A DNA stretch of 64,000 nt from JAXDJH01 sp034663635 (lineage in GTDB: Bacteria; Actinomycetota; CADDZG01; WHSQ01): contig JAXDJH010000021.1 of assembly GCA_034663635.1 (NCBI GenBank), positions 62,001 through 126,000 on the forward strand, written 5' to 3'. The notes below the pieces were generated by a model. The model was not told the origin of the DNA, ran no database searches, and worked only from the letters and a program-made list of their open reading frames with translations. Of the stretch, positions 40,761 through 48,145 are shown piece by piece; positions within the stretch are counted from its first letter, which is position 1; each line of letters starts with the position of its first letter. The position numbers were made by a program, and so were the translations under genes.

Positions 40761-41902
40761 GGGGAGAGGTCGTACGGATAGGGGTCGGTGAAGAACTCGA
40801 CGCCCGTATCGGTCACCATGACCGTGTCCTCAAGGCGCACCCCGCCGATACCCGCGAAGTAGAGGCCCGGCTCGACCGCCACCACGTCCCCTTCGAGGAA
40901 GGCATCCGAACGTCGACCCATCCACGGCCGCTCGTGCACCGCCAGACCCACGCCGTGTCCGAGCGAGTGCATGAAACCCTCTGACAGGTCGCTCGGCCCC
41001 GTGTGCGTCAGTTGAGTTGGGAATCCCTGAGATGCGAAGTACCCGGCGACCTTCTCGAACGCGTCGGATGCACCCGGTTTGATCGATTCATATGCGATCT
41101 CGAGAGCACGTCTGCAATGCGCGTGGAGATTCTTGAGCTCATCACTCGCGTCGCCCGCCACGAAGGTGCGGGTCATGTCCGAATAGACGCCCGTCCTACG
41201 GTCACGCGGGAAGCAATCGATGACCACCGACGAGTCGGGAAGGATCGGGCCCATCCCGAGATCGTGGCCCGTTAGTGCAACGTCACCGCACTGAACGAGG
41301 ATGTCCTCGCTTTCAGCCCCCTGACTGAGGAGCTCGGAGGTCATCGCGGTCCGGATCAACTCGGCGGTCACCGGTTCCCCCTCGAACCTGAGGAAACCAT
41401 CGTTGGTGCGTTCGGCCTCTCGAAGTATGCGAGCGGCGGTGAGCATCGCCGTTTCGGCCGCGCGCTGAGCGCGCTCGATCCCCTCCAGCTCCCACGGCGT
41501 CTTACGACGACGACGTTGCATCCAGACCTGGGGATCGACGACCACCTTGACCCCTTTATCGCGGAGGTAATCCGCGGTCTGGATCCGGAACGTCGAGGGG
41601 ACGCAGACCTCAGTAACACCGAGCTTTTGAAGCACGCGGTAGACGATCTCGTCACCGATGGCATTCTCCGGGAAGGTCGGATCGGCAACCAGCTCGGCTC
41701 GCCCGAAGTCGGACATCCGCCACACTTCGTCGATCACGTCATCGCGCTCTTCCAGCGTCTTGACTTCGAAGGGGCCCGCGACAACGATGCGGCGGCCGTC
41801 GTGCTCAATGAACGGCAAGGGATCCATGATCGCCTCGCCGATCTCGTGACGCAGCTCGTAACTCCTGAGGCAGTCGTCGTAGAGGAGATAGGTGTCTGTC
41901 AT
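40757..41902 (-). CDS. M24-family metallopeptidase (Xaa-Pro aminopeptidase-like)
   Basis: A 381-residue protein with a creatinase-type N-terminal domain (about 1-150) and a C-terminal pita-bread domain (about 155-375). The five metal ligands are visible: Asp in VIDCFPRD, Asp in YSDMTRTF, His in HSLGHGVGL, Glu in VEPGLY and Glu in RLEDTVMV. It should cleave N-terminal residues before proline, or a related bond. It overlaps both hisF and hisI by 4 nt, so it is translated with the histidine genes even though no role in that pathway is known. Confidence 0.88.
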   Translation of the reverse strand: MTDTYLLYDDCLRSYELRHEIGEAIMDPLPFIEHDGRRIVVAGPFEVKTLEERDDVIDEVWRMSDFGRAELVADPTFPENAIGDEIVYRVLQKLGVTEVCVPSTFRIQTADYLRDKGVKVVVDPQVWMQRRRRKTPWELEGIERAQRAAETAMLTAARILREAERTNDGFLRFEGEPVTAELIRTAMTSELLSQGAESEDILVQCGDVALTGHDLGMGPILPDSSVVIDCFPRDRRTGVYSDMTRTFVAGDASDELKNLHAHCRRALEIAYESIKPGASDAFEKVAGYFASQGFPTQLTHTGPSDLSEGFMHSLGHGVGLAVHERPWMGRRSDAFLEGDVVAVEPGLYFAGIGGVRLEDTVMVTDTGVEFFTDPYPYDLSP

Positions 41903-42687
41903 GGGGCCGGAATCCTAACGGCGAGGCCACGGTCGGCCAGCGCTTGCTTTGCATCGGCGACCGTGAACGTGCCGAAATGGAAGACGCTGGCGGCGAGAGC
42001 GGCCTCGGCCCCCCCGAGGGCCGGATCGACCGCATCGGCCAAGTCGTCGGGCGAGCCCGCGCCGCCGGAGGCGATAACCGGGATCCCAACCGCATCGGAC
42101 GTGGCCCGGGTCAGCTCGAGGTCGTAACCCTCGTTGGTTCCATCCCTGTCCATCGAGGTCAGGAGGATCTCGCCCGCTCCCATCTCCGCCGCCATACGAG
42201 CCCAGCGGATCGCGTCCAGCCCGGTCGGGGTCCGGCCCCCATGGATGAAGACCTCCCACGAGACCTCGCCACACGAAACTTCCTTCCGCCGCGCGTCGAT
42301 CGCGATGACGATCGCTTGGCTGCCGAACTCCTCAGCCGCCTCTCTGATGAGGTGTGGTCGATCCACCGCGGCGGTGTTCATCGCCACTTTGTCGGCCCCC
42401 GCGTTAAGCAGTCGCCGAACGTCAGCGACCTCGCGCACCCCGCCGCCGATGGTTAACGGGATGAACACGGTCTCGGCGGTGCGGGCAGCGACTTCCAAGA
42501 TGATGTCGCGCTGCTCGTGCGAAGCGGTGATGTCCAGGAAGACGATCTCGTCCGCGCCTTGGAGGTCGTAGCGAGCTGCAAGCTCTGCCGGATCCCCCGC
42601 GTCTTTCAATTCGACGAAGCGCACGCCTTTGACGACGCGTCCTTTGTCCACGTCGAGACACGGGATCACTCGCTTGGCGAGCGTCAC
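41899..42687 (-). CDS. hisF: Imidazole glycerol phosphate synthase, cyclase subunit
   Basis: HisF uses ammonia from HisH to turn PRFAR into imidazole glycerol phosphate and AICAR. The 262-residue beta/alpha barrel has catalytic Asp11 in IPCLDVDKGRVVKGV and Asp near 130 in IAIDARR, with the phosphate sites GGGVR and ASGGAG. It lies 15 bp after hisA and overlaps the M24 gene by 4 nt. Confidence 0.97.
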   Translation of the reverse strand: MTLAKRVIPCLDVDKGRVVKGVRFVELKDAGDPAELAARYDLQGADEIVFLDITASHEQRDIILEVAARTAETVFIPLTIGGGVREVADVRRLLNAGADKVAMNTAAVDRPHLIREAAEEFGSQAIVIAIDARRKEVSCGEVSWEVFIHGGRTPTGLDAIRWARMAAEMGAGEILLTSMDRDGTNEGYDLELTRATSDAVGIPVIASGGAGSPDDLADAVDPALGGAEAALAASVFHFGTFTVADAKQALADRGLAVRIPAP

Positions 42688-42702
42688 GCTCTCACGGCAG
42701 GA

Positions 42703-43479
42703 TCAGCCTCGAGGTTCGACGAGGGGAGGTTCGTTCTTGCCCGAGCCGGCTTCGTCGGCGGCGAGGATCGCTTCGCCTACCGAGAACTTGTGCTCGTAGA
42801 GAGCGCGCCCCACGATCGCCCCGGCGACACCTTCGCTCCTCAGGTGGGCAACCTGCCTCAGTTCGTCGAGGGTCGAGATGCCGCCGGATGCGATGACCGG
42901 AAGATGGGTTGCATCGGTGAGACGGAGGAGCCCTTCGATGTCCGGGCCCGACATAGTGCCGTCGCGCGAGACATCGGTGTAGATGAAAGCCGAGACTCCG
43001 GCTTCCTCGAAAGTCTTCACGACCTCGAGAACCGGCATCCCCGTTCCTACGGTCCAGCCATGGGACGCGAGCTCCCCACCCTTGGCATCCAGCGAAACGG
43101 CGATGCGGGGGCCGAACCGTTTGCAGACCTCGGCCACACCTTTCTCGTCTTCGAGAGCGAACGTGCCCAGAACTGCGCGGTTAGCTCCCGCGGCAAGGAT
43201 CTCCTCGACGTCGTCCATGGTTCGCAGGCCACCGCCGGCCTGAACGGGACACGAGGCACGCCTCACCACCTCGAGCACGAGCTCACGGTTGGTCGAAACG
43301 CCGGTCTTGGCGCCGTCGAGGTCGACGATGTGAAGCCAACGCGCGCCGGCGCGCGCGAAGCCGAGGGCAACCTGAACGGGATCGTCCGAATACACGGTTT
43401 CGGTTCCGAAACGGCCCTGGAGAAGCCGAACGCATCGGCCATCGGAGATGTCGACTGCAGGAAACACTGTGAACTTCAA
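42703..43479 (-). CDS. hisA: Phosphoribosylformimino-5-aminoimidazole carboxamide ribotide isomerase
   Basis: HisA isomerises ProFAR to PRFAR. The 258-residue barrel has FPAVDISDGRCVRL with the first catalytic Asp, LHIVDLDGA, GGGLRT, and the second catalytic Asp in YTDVSRDGT. Sequence details (GGGLRT rather than SGGIRDD, SLDAKGG rather than GLDVRG) look like plain HisA, not the dual HisA/TrpF enzyme PriA common in Actinomycetota. The start is TTG at 43479, overlapping the hisH stop as TTGA. A 15-residue Pro/Glu-rich tail ends it. Confidence 0.94.
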   Translation of the reverse strand: MKFTVFPAVDISDGRCVRLLQGRFGTETVYSDDPVQVALGFARAGARWLHIVDLDGAKTGVSTNRELVLEVVRRASCPVQAGGGLRTMDDVEEILAAGANRAVLGTFALEDEKGVAEVCKRFGPRIAVSLDAKGGELASHGWTVGTGMPVLEVVKTFEEAGVSAFIYTDVSRDGTMSGPDIEGLLRLTDATHLPVIASGGISTLDELRQVAHLRSEGVAGAIVGRALYEHKFSVGEAILAADEAGSGKNEPPLVEPRG

Positions 43480-44033
43480 AAGGAGCCCAACCAACCTTTC
43501 AGGAGTTCGATGCCCGAAGATCCGCTCTTCTCCGGGTGGAATTGGACGCCAAGGATAGAGCCGGTCTCGACCCTTGCTGCGAAACGCTCGCCATGCTCGC
43601 ACCAACCCGTGACCGTGCCTTCATCCGCAGGATGAACCGCGAACGAATGATCGAAATAGAAATAGGTGTCGCCGACGGTGTTCCACCCCATATGTGGCAC
43701 CGTGACCGTGTCGGGGAGCTTCGTGACTCGACCGCTCAGGATGCCTAGGCCCTTGGAGGTGCCCGCCTCTTCGCTGTGTTCGAACAAGATCTGCATGCCC
43801 AGACAGATCCCGAGATAAGGCTTGTCTGCTCCGATCCAGGACCGCACGACCTCCTCCAGACCTCGCGCCGCCAGGTTGTCGACGCACCGGCCGAAGATCC
43901 CCTGGCCGGGGACGCACAGCGCGGCCGCGCCGGCGACGTCGCTTCCTTTCGAGGTGACTTCGACATCGGATCCCGCGGCCTCCAGCGCCTTGGCCACGCT
44001 GCGCAGATTTCCCATCCCATGGTCCAACACCGC
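43476..44033 (-). CDS. hisH: Imidazole glycerol phosphate synthase, glutaminase subunit
   Basis: HisH is the class I glutamine amidotransferase that feeds ammonia to HisF. About 185 residues; the triad is Cys in GICLGMQ near 78 and His and Glu in GVQFHPEKSG near 168. The usual oxyanion strand PGQGIFG is present (PGVGAF in many). The start is uncertain: the GTG at 44033 gives a slightly short N-terminus (LDHGMGN), and in-frame codons upstream that would restore the normal VAVLD strand are not standard starts. It lies 14 bp after hisB. Confidence 0.92.
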   Translation of the reverse strand, partial: AVLDHGMGNLRSVAKALEAAGSDVEVTSKGSDVAGAAALCVPGQGIFGRCVDNLAARGLEEVVRSWIGADKPYLGICLGMQILFEHSEEAGTSKGLGILSGRVTKLPDTVTVPHMGWNTVGDTYFYFDHSFAVHPADEGTVTGWCEHGERFAARVETGSILGVQFHPEKSGSSGIELLKGWLGSF

Positions 44034-44047
44034 GACCCGACGCCGGC

Positions 44048-44638
44048 TCAGAGCGTGCCCTTCGTGGATGGAACCTGGTCGGGAGCACGAGGGTCGATCG
44101 ACACGGCTTCGCCCAGAGCGACTGCAAGAGCCTTGAAGATCGCCTCGACTCCATGGTGTGGATTCCGAGATCGGATCAGGTCGACGTGCAAAGTCAGACC
44201 GCCGGATCGGCAGAGCGCTTGGAGGAACTCCTCGGTCAGCCCCGGGTCGTATTGACCTATCGGCTCGACTCCGACGTCCGCCCCGTAGACGAGCAGAGGG
44301 CGCCCCGATATGTCGAGTGCAACTCGCGCCAGCGCTTCTTCCATAGGCACCAGCGCGTCGCCGTAGCGCCGGATGCCCTTCTTGTCCCCCAGTGCCTTAG
44401 TCAGAGCTTCGCCCAATGCGATCCCGACGTCCTCGACGGTGTGATGGGCATCGATCTCGAGATCACCCGTCGCCTCCACCAGGAGGTCGAATCGACCGTG
44501 TCGCCCGAGCTGATCCAACATGTGGTCGAAGAACGGCACGCCGGTCGCGCTCGACACGCGCCCAGACTCGTCCAATCCAACCTCGACGATCACTTCGGTC
44601 TCCGATGTCTTGCGCTCGACCCGACCTCGACGCGTCAT
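44048..44638 (-). CDS. hisB: Imidazoleglycerol-phosphate dehydratase
   Basis: HisB removes water from imidazole glycerol phosphate. The 196-residue monofunctional enzyme has the duplicated manganese-binding motifs DAHHTVEDVGIALG near 60-75 and SRNPHHGVEAIFKAL near 160, plus FFDHMLDQLGRHG near 40. The phosphatase domain found fused in enterobacteria is absent. It overlaps hisC by 4 nt. Confidence 0.96.
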   Translation of the reverse strand: MTRRGRVERKTSETEVIVEVGLDESGRVSSATGVPFFDHMLDQLGRHGRFDLLVEATGDLEIDAHHTVEDVGIALGEALTKALGDKKGIRRYGDALVPMEEALARVALDISGRPLLVYGADVGVEPIGQYDPGLTEEFLQALCRSGGLTLHVDLIRSRNPHHGVEAIFKALAVALGEAVSIDPRAPDQVPSTKGTL

Positions 44639-45699
44639 GCGATCTCCTTCAATGCACCGAGGAACGCGTCGGTCTCCTCCGGCCGACCCGCCGTTACGCG
44701 CAGGCAGCTCTCGAGACCTCCGACGCCGTCATATCTGCGCAGCAGAACCCCTCGTTCGAGCAGTCCGTTCCATATGGCCTCGGGATCGTCGACTTCGAAG
44801 AGGACGTAGTTGGCGAGAGATGGATACGTGCGCAGACCCATCGCCTGGAGTTCGCTCGAGATCCGATCGCGCTCGAGGGCGATCGCTTTCACGAGATCGA
44901 GCGTCTCTTCCGCATGCCGTATCGCGGACTCCCCTACCACTTGGGTGATCGCGCTCAGGTGATACGGGAGCCTGACTCGCGCAAGCTCCGAGATCAGCGC
45001 AGGAGCGGCGAGCATGTAACCGATCCTCACTCCGGCCAGCCGCCACGCCTTGGAGAAGGTTTTTACGAGAACGAGGTTGTCGTGGTCGGCCAGTAATCCG
45101 CGCACGCTGTGCTCGGGTCCTGCGAACTCACCGTAGGCCTCGTCGACGACGACCAGGCCGGGGGCTTCCGCGAGCAGAGCGCGCACGGTGTCGATCGGCT
45201 CGGTGTTCCCGGTCGGGTTGTTCGGAGAGCAGACGATGACGATCTCGGGCCTTTGCTCCCGTAGAACCTCGAGCGCGGCTTCGAGATCGATCTCGAAACG
45301 AACGTTCCGTTGCATGGTCAAGACCTGTGTGGAAGCGATCCGAGGGATGAGCGAATGAAGCGTGTAGGTCGGCTCGAACACGAGAGCGCTCCGGCCCGGC
45401 CCCCCGAATCCGAGGGACAGATGCATAAAGACCTCGTTCGAACCGTTCGCCACCCAAAGTCCTTCGCGCGGCCAATCGACGTGACCCGAGATCGCGTCGT
45501 ACAGGCGGTTCGCGTCGCGATCCGGATAGCGATTGAGGGCGATCGTCTTGAACTCCTCCGCAACCTCGGCGACGAGAGCATCCGGGGGGGCGTACGGCGA
45601 TTCGTTCGTGTTCATCCGGTACCTGGCCGGGCGCTGCGGCGAGACATACGCGTCGACGTCGATGAGGTCGTCCCTGACGGTCAGAGGTGGAGTCGTCAT
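44635..45699 (-). CDS. hisC: Histidinol-phosphate aminotransferase
   Basis: HisC transfers an amino group to imidazole acetol phosphate. The 354-residue fold-type I PLP enzyme has NTNESPY-type N-terminus (MNTNESPYAPP), the PLP-contact NGSNEVF near 90, NNPTGN near 160, DEAYGEF near 190, and the PLP lysine in LVKTFSKAWRLAG near 220. Its start overlaps the hisD stop by 1 nt (TGATG) and its stop overlaps hisB by 4 nt. Confidence 0.96.
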   Translation of the reverse strand: MTTPPLTVRDDLIDVDAYVSPQRPARYRMNTNESPYAPPDALVAEVAEEFKTIALNRYPDRDANRLYDAISGHVDWPREGLWVANGSNEVFMHLSLGFGGPGRSALVFEPTYTLHSLIPRIASTQVLTMQRNVRFEIDLEAALEVLREQRPEIVIVCSPNNPTGNTEPIDTVRALLAEAPGLVVVDEAYGEFAGPEHSVRGLLADHDNLVLVKTFSKAWRLAGVRIGYMLAAPALISELARVRLPYHLSAITQVVGESAIRHAEETLDLVKAIALERDRISSELQAMGLRTYPSLANYVLFEVDDPEAIWNGLLERGVLLRRYDGVGGLESCLRVTAGRPEETDAFLGALKEIA

Positions 45700-46985
45700 C
45701 AGTCGGCCAATCTCGCCTGCACGGCGGCAGAGTGGCCATCGAGTCCCTCGGTCTCGGCCAGCGCCTCGATGTGCGGAGCGAGGCGCGCCAAGGCGCTGCG
45801 CTCGAAGCTCGACACGTAGATGCGCTTTACGAAGTCATCGGCGCCGAGCCCAGACGCCCAGCGCGCGCTTCCGCCGGTCGGCAGAACGTGGTTGGTTCCA
45901 CCGACGTAGTCGCCTATGGGAACGGGCGAGTAGTCGCCGATGAACACGGACCCCGCATTGCGCACCCGATCGACGGCCGACTCGGCCCCGACGAACTGAA
46001 GCTGGAGGTGCTCTGGTGCGAACGCGTTCGCCGTCTCCAGTGCGTGATCGAGGTCTCGAACTAAAACGATGCGGCCGCCTTCGATCAACGCGTTCTCGAC
46101 ATCCTCGGCGCGTCTATGCGTCGCGATCGCGAGCTCGATCGTCTCGAGGACCTTGGACGCCAACTCCTCGTCCCAGGTGACCAACACATGCGTTCCGTTG
46201 GGACCGTGCTCGGCTTGAGCGATCAGGTCCAGCGAGATGATCTCAGGATCCGTCGCACCGTCCGACACGATGAGGATCTCCGTCGGTCCCGCTTCGCTAT
46301 CGATCCCGCACCAGCCCTGAACTTTTCGCTTGGCGACGGTCACGTAGATGTTGCCGGGCCCCACGATCTTGTCGACGGGGCGAACGGTCTCCGTCCCGTA
46401 TGCGAGCGCGGCTATCGCCTGGGCCCCTCCTATCCGATAGACCTCATCGATCCCGGCGATCGCACAGGCGGCGAGCACGGGCTCCGCTATCTCTCCGCGA
46501 GGTCCCGGTGGGGATGCGACGGCTATCCCGCCGACCCCCGCGACTCGGGCAGGAACCGCGGCCATGATCACGCTCGATGGGTAGGCGGCCCTGCCACCGG
46601 GGACGTACACGCCGGCGCGGCGTAACGGGCGGATGAGTTCCCCGACCATCGAATCGACGGTCCGGTCGGTCCACGAAGCCGGGAGTTGCCGCTCGCAGGT
46701 GATCCGAAGCCTCTCGGTCATCACCTCGAGAGCGTCGATCAGCTCGGGCCGAACCAGCGAGCGCGCTCTGCGGATCAGCTCGGGCTCGACCTGGATCCCC
46801 GTGGCCTTCAGATCGACACCGTCGAACCTCTTCGTGTATTCGAGAATCGCTTCGTCGCCCCGGTGGCGGACAGAATCGATGATGTCGTCGACCACCTTGC
46901 CGGGGTCGCCCCCCGGCGCGATCGGTTTCGGGCGTGGGATGTGGATGGGCGTGAGCTGATCGCGCCCGTCGATGAGCTCCAGCAT
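45699..46985 (-). CDS. hisD: Histidinol dehydrogenase
   Basis: HisD oxidises histidinol to histidine in two NAD-dependent steps. The 428 residues match the family. Landmarks are VPGGRAAYPSSVIM near 125, the VGPGNIYVTVAKR stretch near 220, AGPTEILIVSD near 250, the zinc-site QAEHGPN (with Gln and His) near 275, and the catalytic EHLQLQF near 340. It is the first gene of the his cluster. There is no Shine-Dalgarno, but TAAGCT ends 6 nt before the ATG, so the operon may begin with a leaderless message. Confidence 0.96.
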   Translation of the reverse strand: MLELIDGRDQLTPIHIPRPKPIAPGGDPGKVVDDIIDSVRHRGDEAILEYTKRFDGVDLKATGIQVEPELIRRARSLVRPELIDALEVMTERLRITCERQLPASWTDRTVDSMVGELIRPLRRAGVYVPGGRAAYPSSVIMAAVPARVAGVGGIAVASPPGPRGEIAEPVLAACAIAGIDEVYRIGGAQAIAALAYGTETVRPVDKIVGPGNIYVTVAKRKVQGWCGIDSEAGPTEILIVSDGATDPEIISLDLIAQAEHGPNGTHVLVTWDEELASKVLETIELAIATHRRAEDVENALIEGGRIVLVRDLDHALETANAFAPEHLQLQFVGAESAVDRVRNAGSVFIGDYSPVPIGDYVGGTNHVLPTGGSARWASGLGADDFVKRIYVSSFERSALARLAPHIEALAETEGLDGHSAAVQARLAD

Positions 46986-46991
46986 CCAGGG

Positions 46992-46997
46992 AGCTTA
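46992..46997 (-). promoter_or_regulatory. -10 element (TAAGCT) of the his operon
   Basis: TAAGCT on the minus strand ends 6 nt before the hisD ATG. No convincing -35 hexamer is visible, and there is no attenuator with histidine codons in the 38-bp gap. Confidence 0.4.
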
Positions 46998-47023
46998 AAT
47001 GGGGGCGCCTGGAAGGCTCTCTC

Positions 47024-47248
47024 CTAAGAATCTGCCCCGCAGGCGCGGCAGATGACGGATCCCAGCATGACTCTCAAGCGCGTGCTCCCACACGAGGGAC
47101 AGGTCGACAGCTCGCCGGACCAACCCGGGACGTCTGCCTGGCAGTTCGGGCATACGAGAACCTGGTCTCGCCCTTTCACGCCGACGGCCCATGGCGACGC
47201 GCCCTTGACGGGATCGGTTTGGACCCGACCACAGCGATAACAAGGCAT
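47024..47248 (-). CDS. Small double zinc-ribbon protein
   Basis: A 74-residue protein with four CxxC pairs: CYRC (3-6), CPNC (33-36), CPSC (50-53) and CRAC (67-70), enough for two zinc ribbons. No other domain is present. Such proteins may bind RNA, DNA or partner proteins; no specific function can be named. The ATG has AGGA 9 nt upstream. It lies 38 bp before hisD on the same strand and is divergent from the CPBP protease gene. Confidence 0.75.
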   Translation of the reverse strand: MPCYRCGRVQTDPVKGASPWAVGVKGRDQVLVCPNCQADVPGWSGELSTCPSCGSTRLRVMLGSVICRACGADS

Positions 47249-47298
47249 GTAGTCGCATCCTGACCGTCTTGGGCCTAGTTGACCACCCGTGGAACCCT

Positions 47299-47304
47299 TA
47301 GCCT
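47299..47304 (+). promoter_or_regulatory. -10 element (TAGCCT) of the CPBP protease gene
   Basis: TAGCCT ends 7 nt before a GTG at 47312 that opens the protease frame; there is no ribosome binding site. This placement decides the start. Confidence 0.45.
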
Positions 47305-47311
47305 GCTCGAC

Positions 47312-48145
47312 GTGGACACCCCGCCTATCGGGCATTACCCGATCCAACTGACCCCGCCGACGCCGCCGGCGGTTTGGAACGAGCCCCCTTCGACCGACTG
47401 GACCGTTCCACCTCCCCTGCCGCCCCCAGGCCAACCCGAGTTCGTCGAGAGCGAGGTTCCCTGGAGGTTGGGAGACATCGTGTTGTCGCTTCTGGTTGGC
47501 GTGATCGGCGGCCTCGTTCTCGGAGCGCTCGCGATGCTCGCCGCGGGAGCCGACCTCGATCATCCGAGGACGGTCGACATCGGCGTGTTCAGCACGGTCG
47601 CGTACGCCTGGATCATCCTCAGCTTCTGGTTCTTCATCCTGAAGCGACGAAATGTCAGCGCCCGGACGCTTTTCGCACGACGTCTGTCCATCGGCAGGTT
47701 GGCTCTTCTGTTGCCGATCGCCTTCGGGGCTTTTCTGGTTAGCGGCACGATCATTCAGCTGGTCATCAACGTGGGCGGCATCGACCCGCCCCAGCAACAA
47801 CTCCTGGGAGAAGGCGAACACATCAATGGACTCAACTGGCTGATCTTGATCTGGACCGCTTGCGTTTGCGCTCCCGTAGCGGAGGAATTCGTTTTCAGGG
47901 GGGTGCTGTTCGGCTACTTTCGCAAACGCTGGGCCTGGCTCCCCGCCGCCCTCATCCCCGCAGCGCTGTTCGCGCTCTCGCACGTGACCCCGTACGTGTG
48001 GCCGGCCTTCTTCGTGCTGGGAGTGATCCTCGCTGCGGTCAGAGAGTGGACGAAGACTCTGCTTGCCCCGATGTTGGTCCACGCCCTTTACAACGGGCTC
48101 GTGCTTCTCGCTCTCTACGCGATCACCGAAACCTCTTTCGGTTAG
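47312..48145 (+). CDS. CPBP-family intramembrane metalloprotease
   Basis: A 277-residue membrane protein of the CAAX protease/bacteriocin-processing (Abi) family. After a Pro-rich cytoplasmic N-terminus of about 45 residues come about seven helices. The family motifs are APVAEEFVFRG (EExxxR), FALSHVT with the second-motif His, and MLVHALYN with the third-motif His and Asn. The substrate is unknown. An in-frame TTG lies 11 codons upstream, but GTG at 47312 has a -10 element 7 nt before it and is preferred. Its 3' end overlaps that of dnaE by 4 bp. Confidence 0.82.
   Translation: MDTPPIGHYPIQLTPPTPPAVWNEPPSTDWTVPPPLPPPGQPEFVESEVPWRLGDIVLSLLVGVIGGLVLGALAMLAAGADLDHPRTVDIGVFSTVAYAWIILSFWFFILKRRNVSARTLFARRLSIGRLALLLPIAFGAFLVSGTIIQLVINVGGIDPPQQQLLGEGEHINGLNWLILIWTACVCAPVAEEFVFRGVLFGYFRKRWAWLPAALIPAALFALSHVTPYVWPAFFVLGVILAAVREWTKTLLAPMLVHALYNGLVLLALYAITETSFG

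Noticed and set aside
47024..48082. Long minus-strand open frame of about 350 codons opposite the CPBP protease gene
   Set aside because: Only its last 74 codons (the zinc-ribbon gene) look like protein; the rest is the antisense of a clear membrane protease and is low-complexity and hydrophilic.
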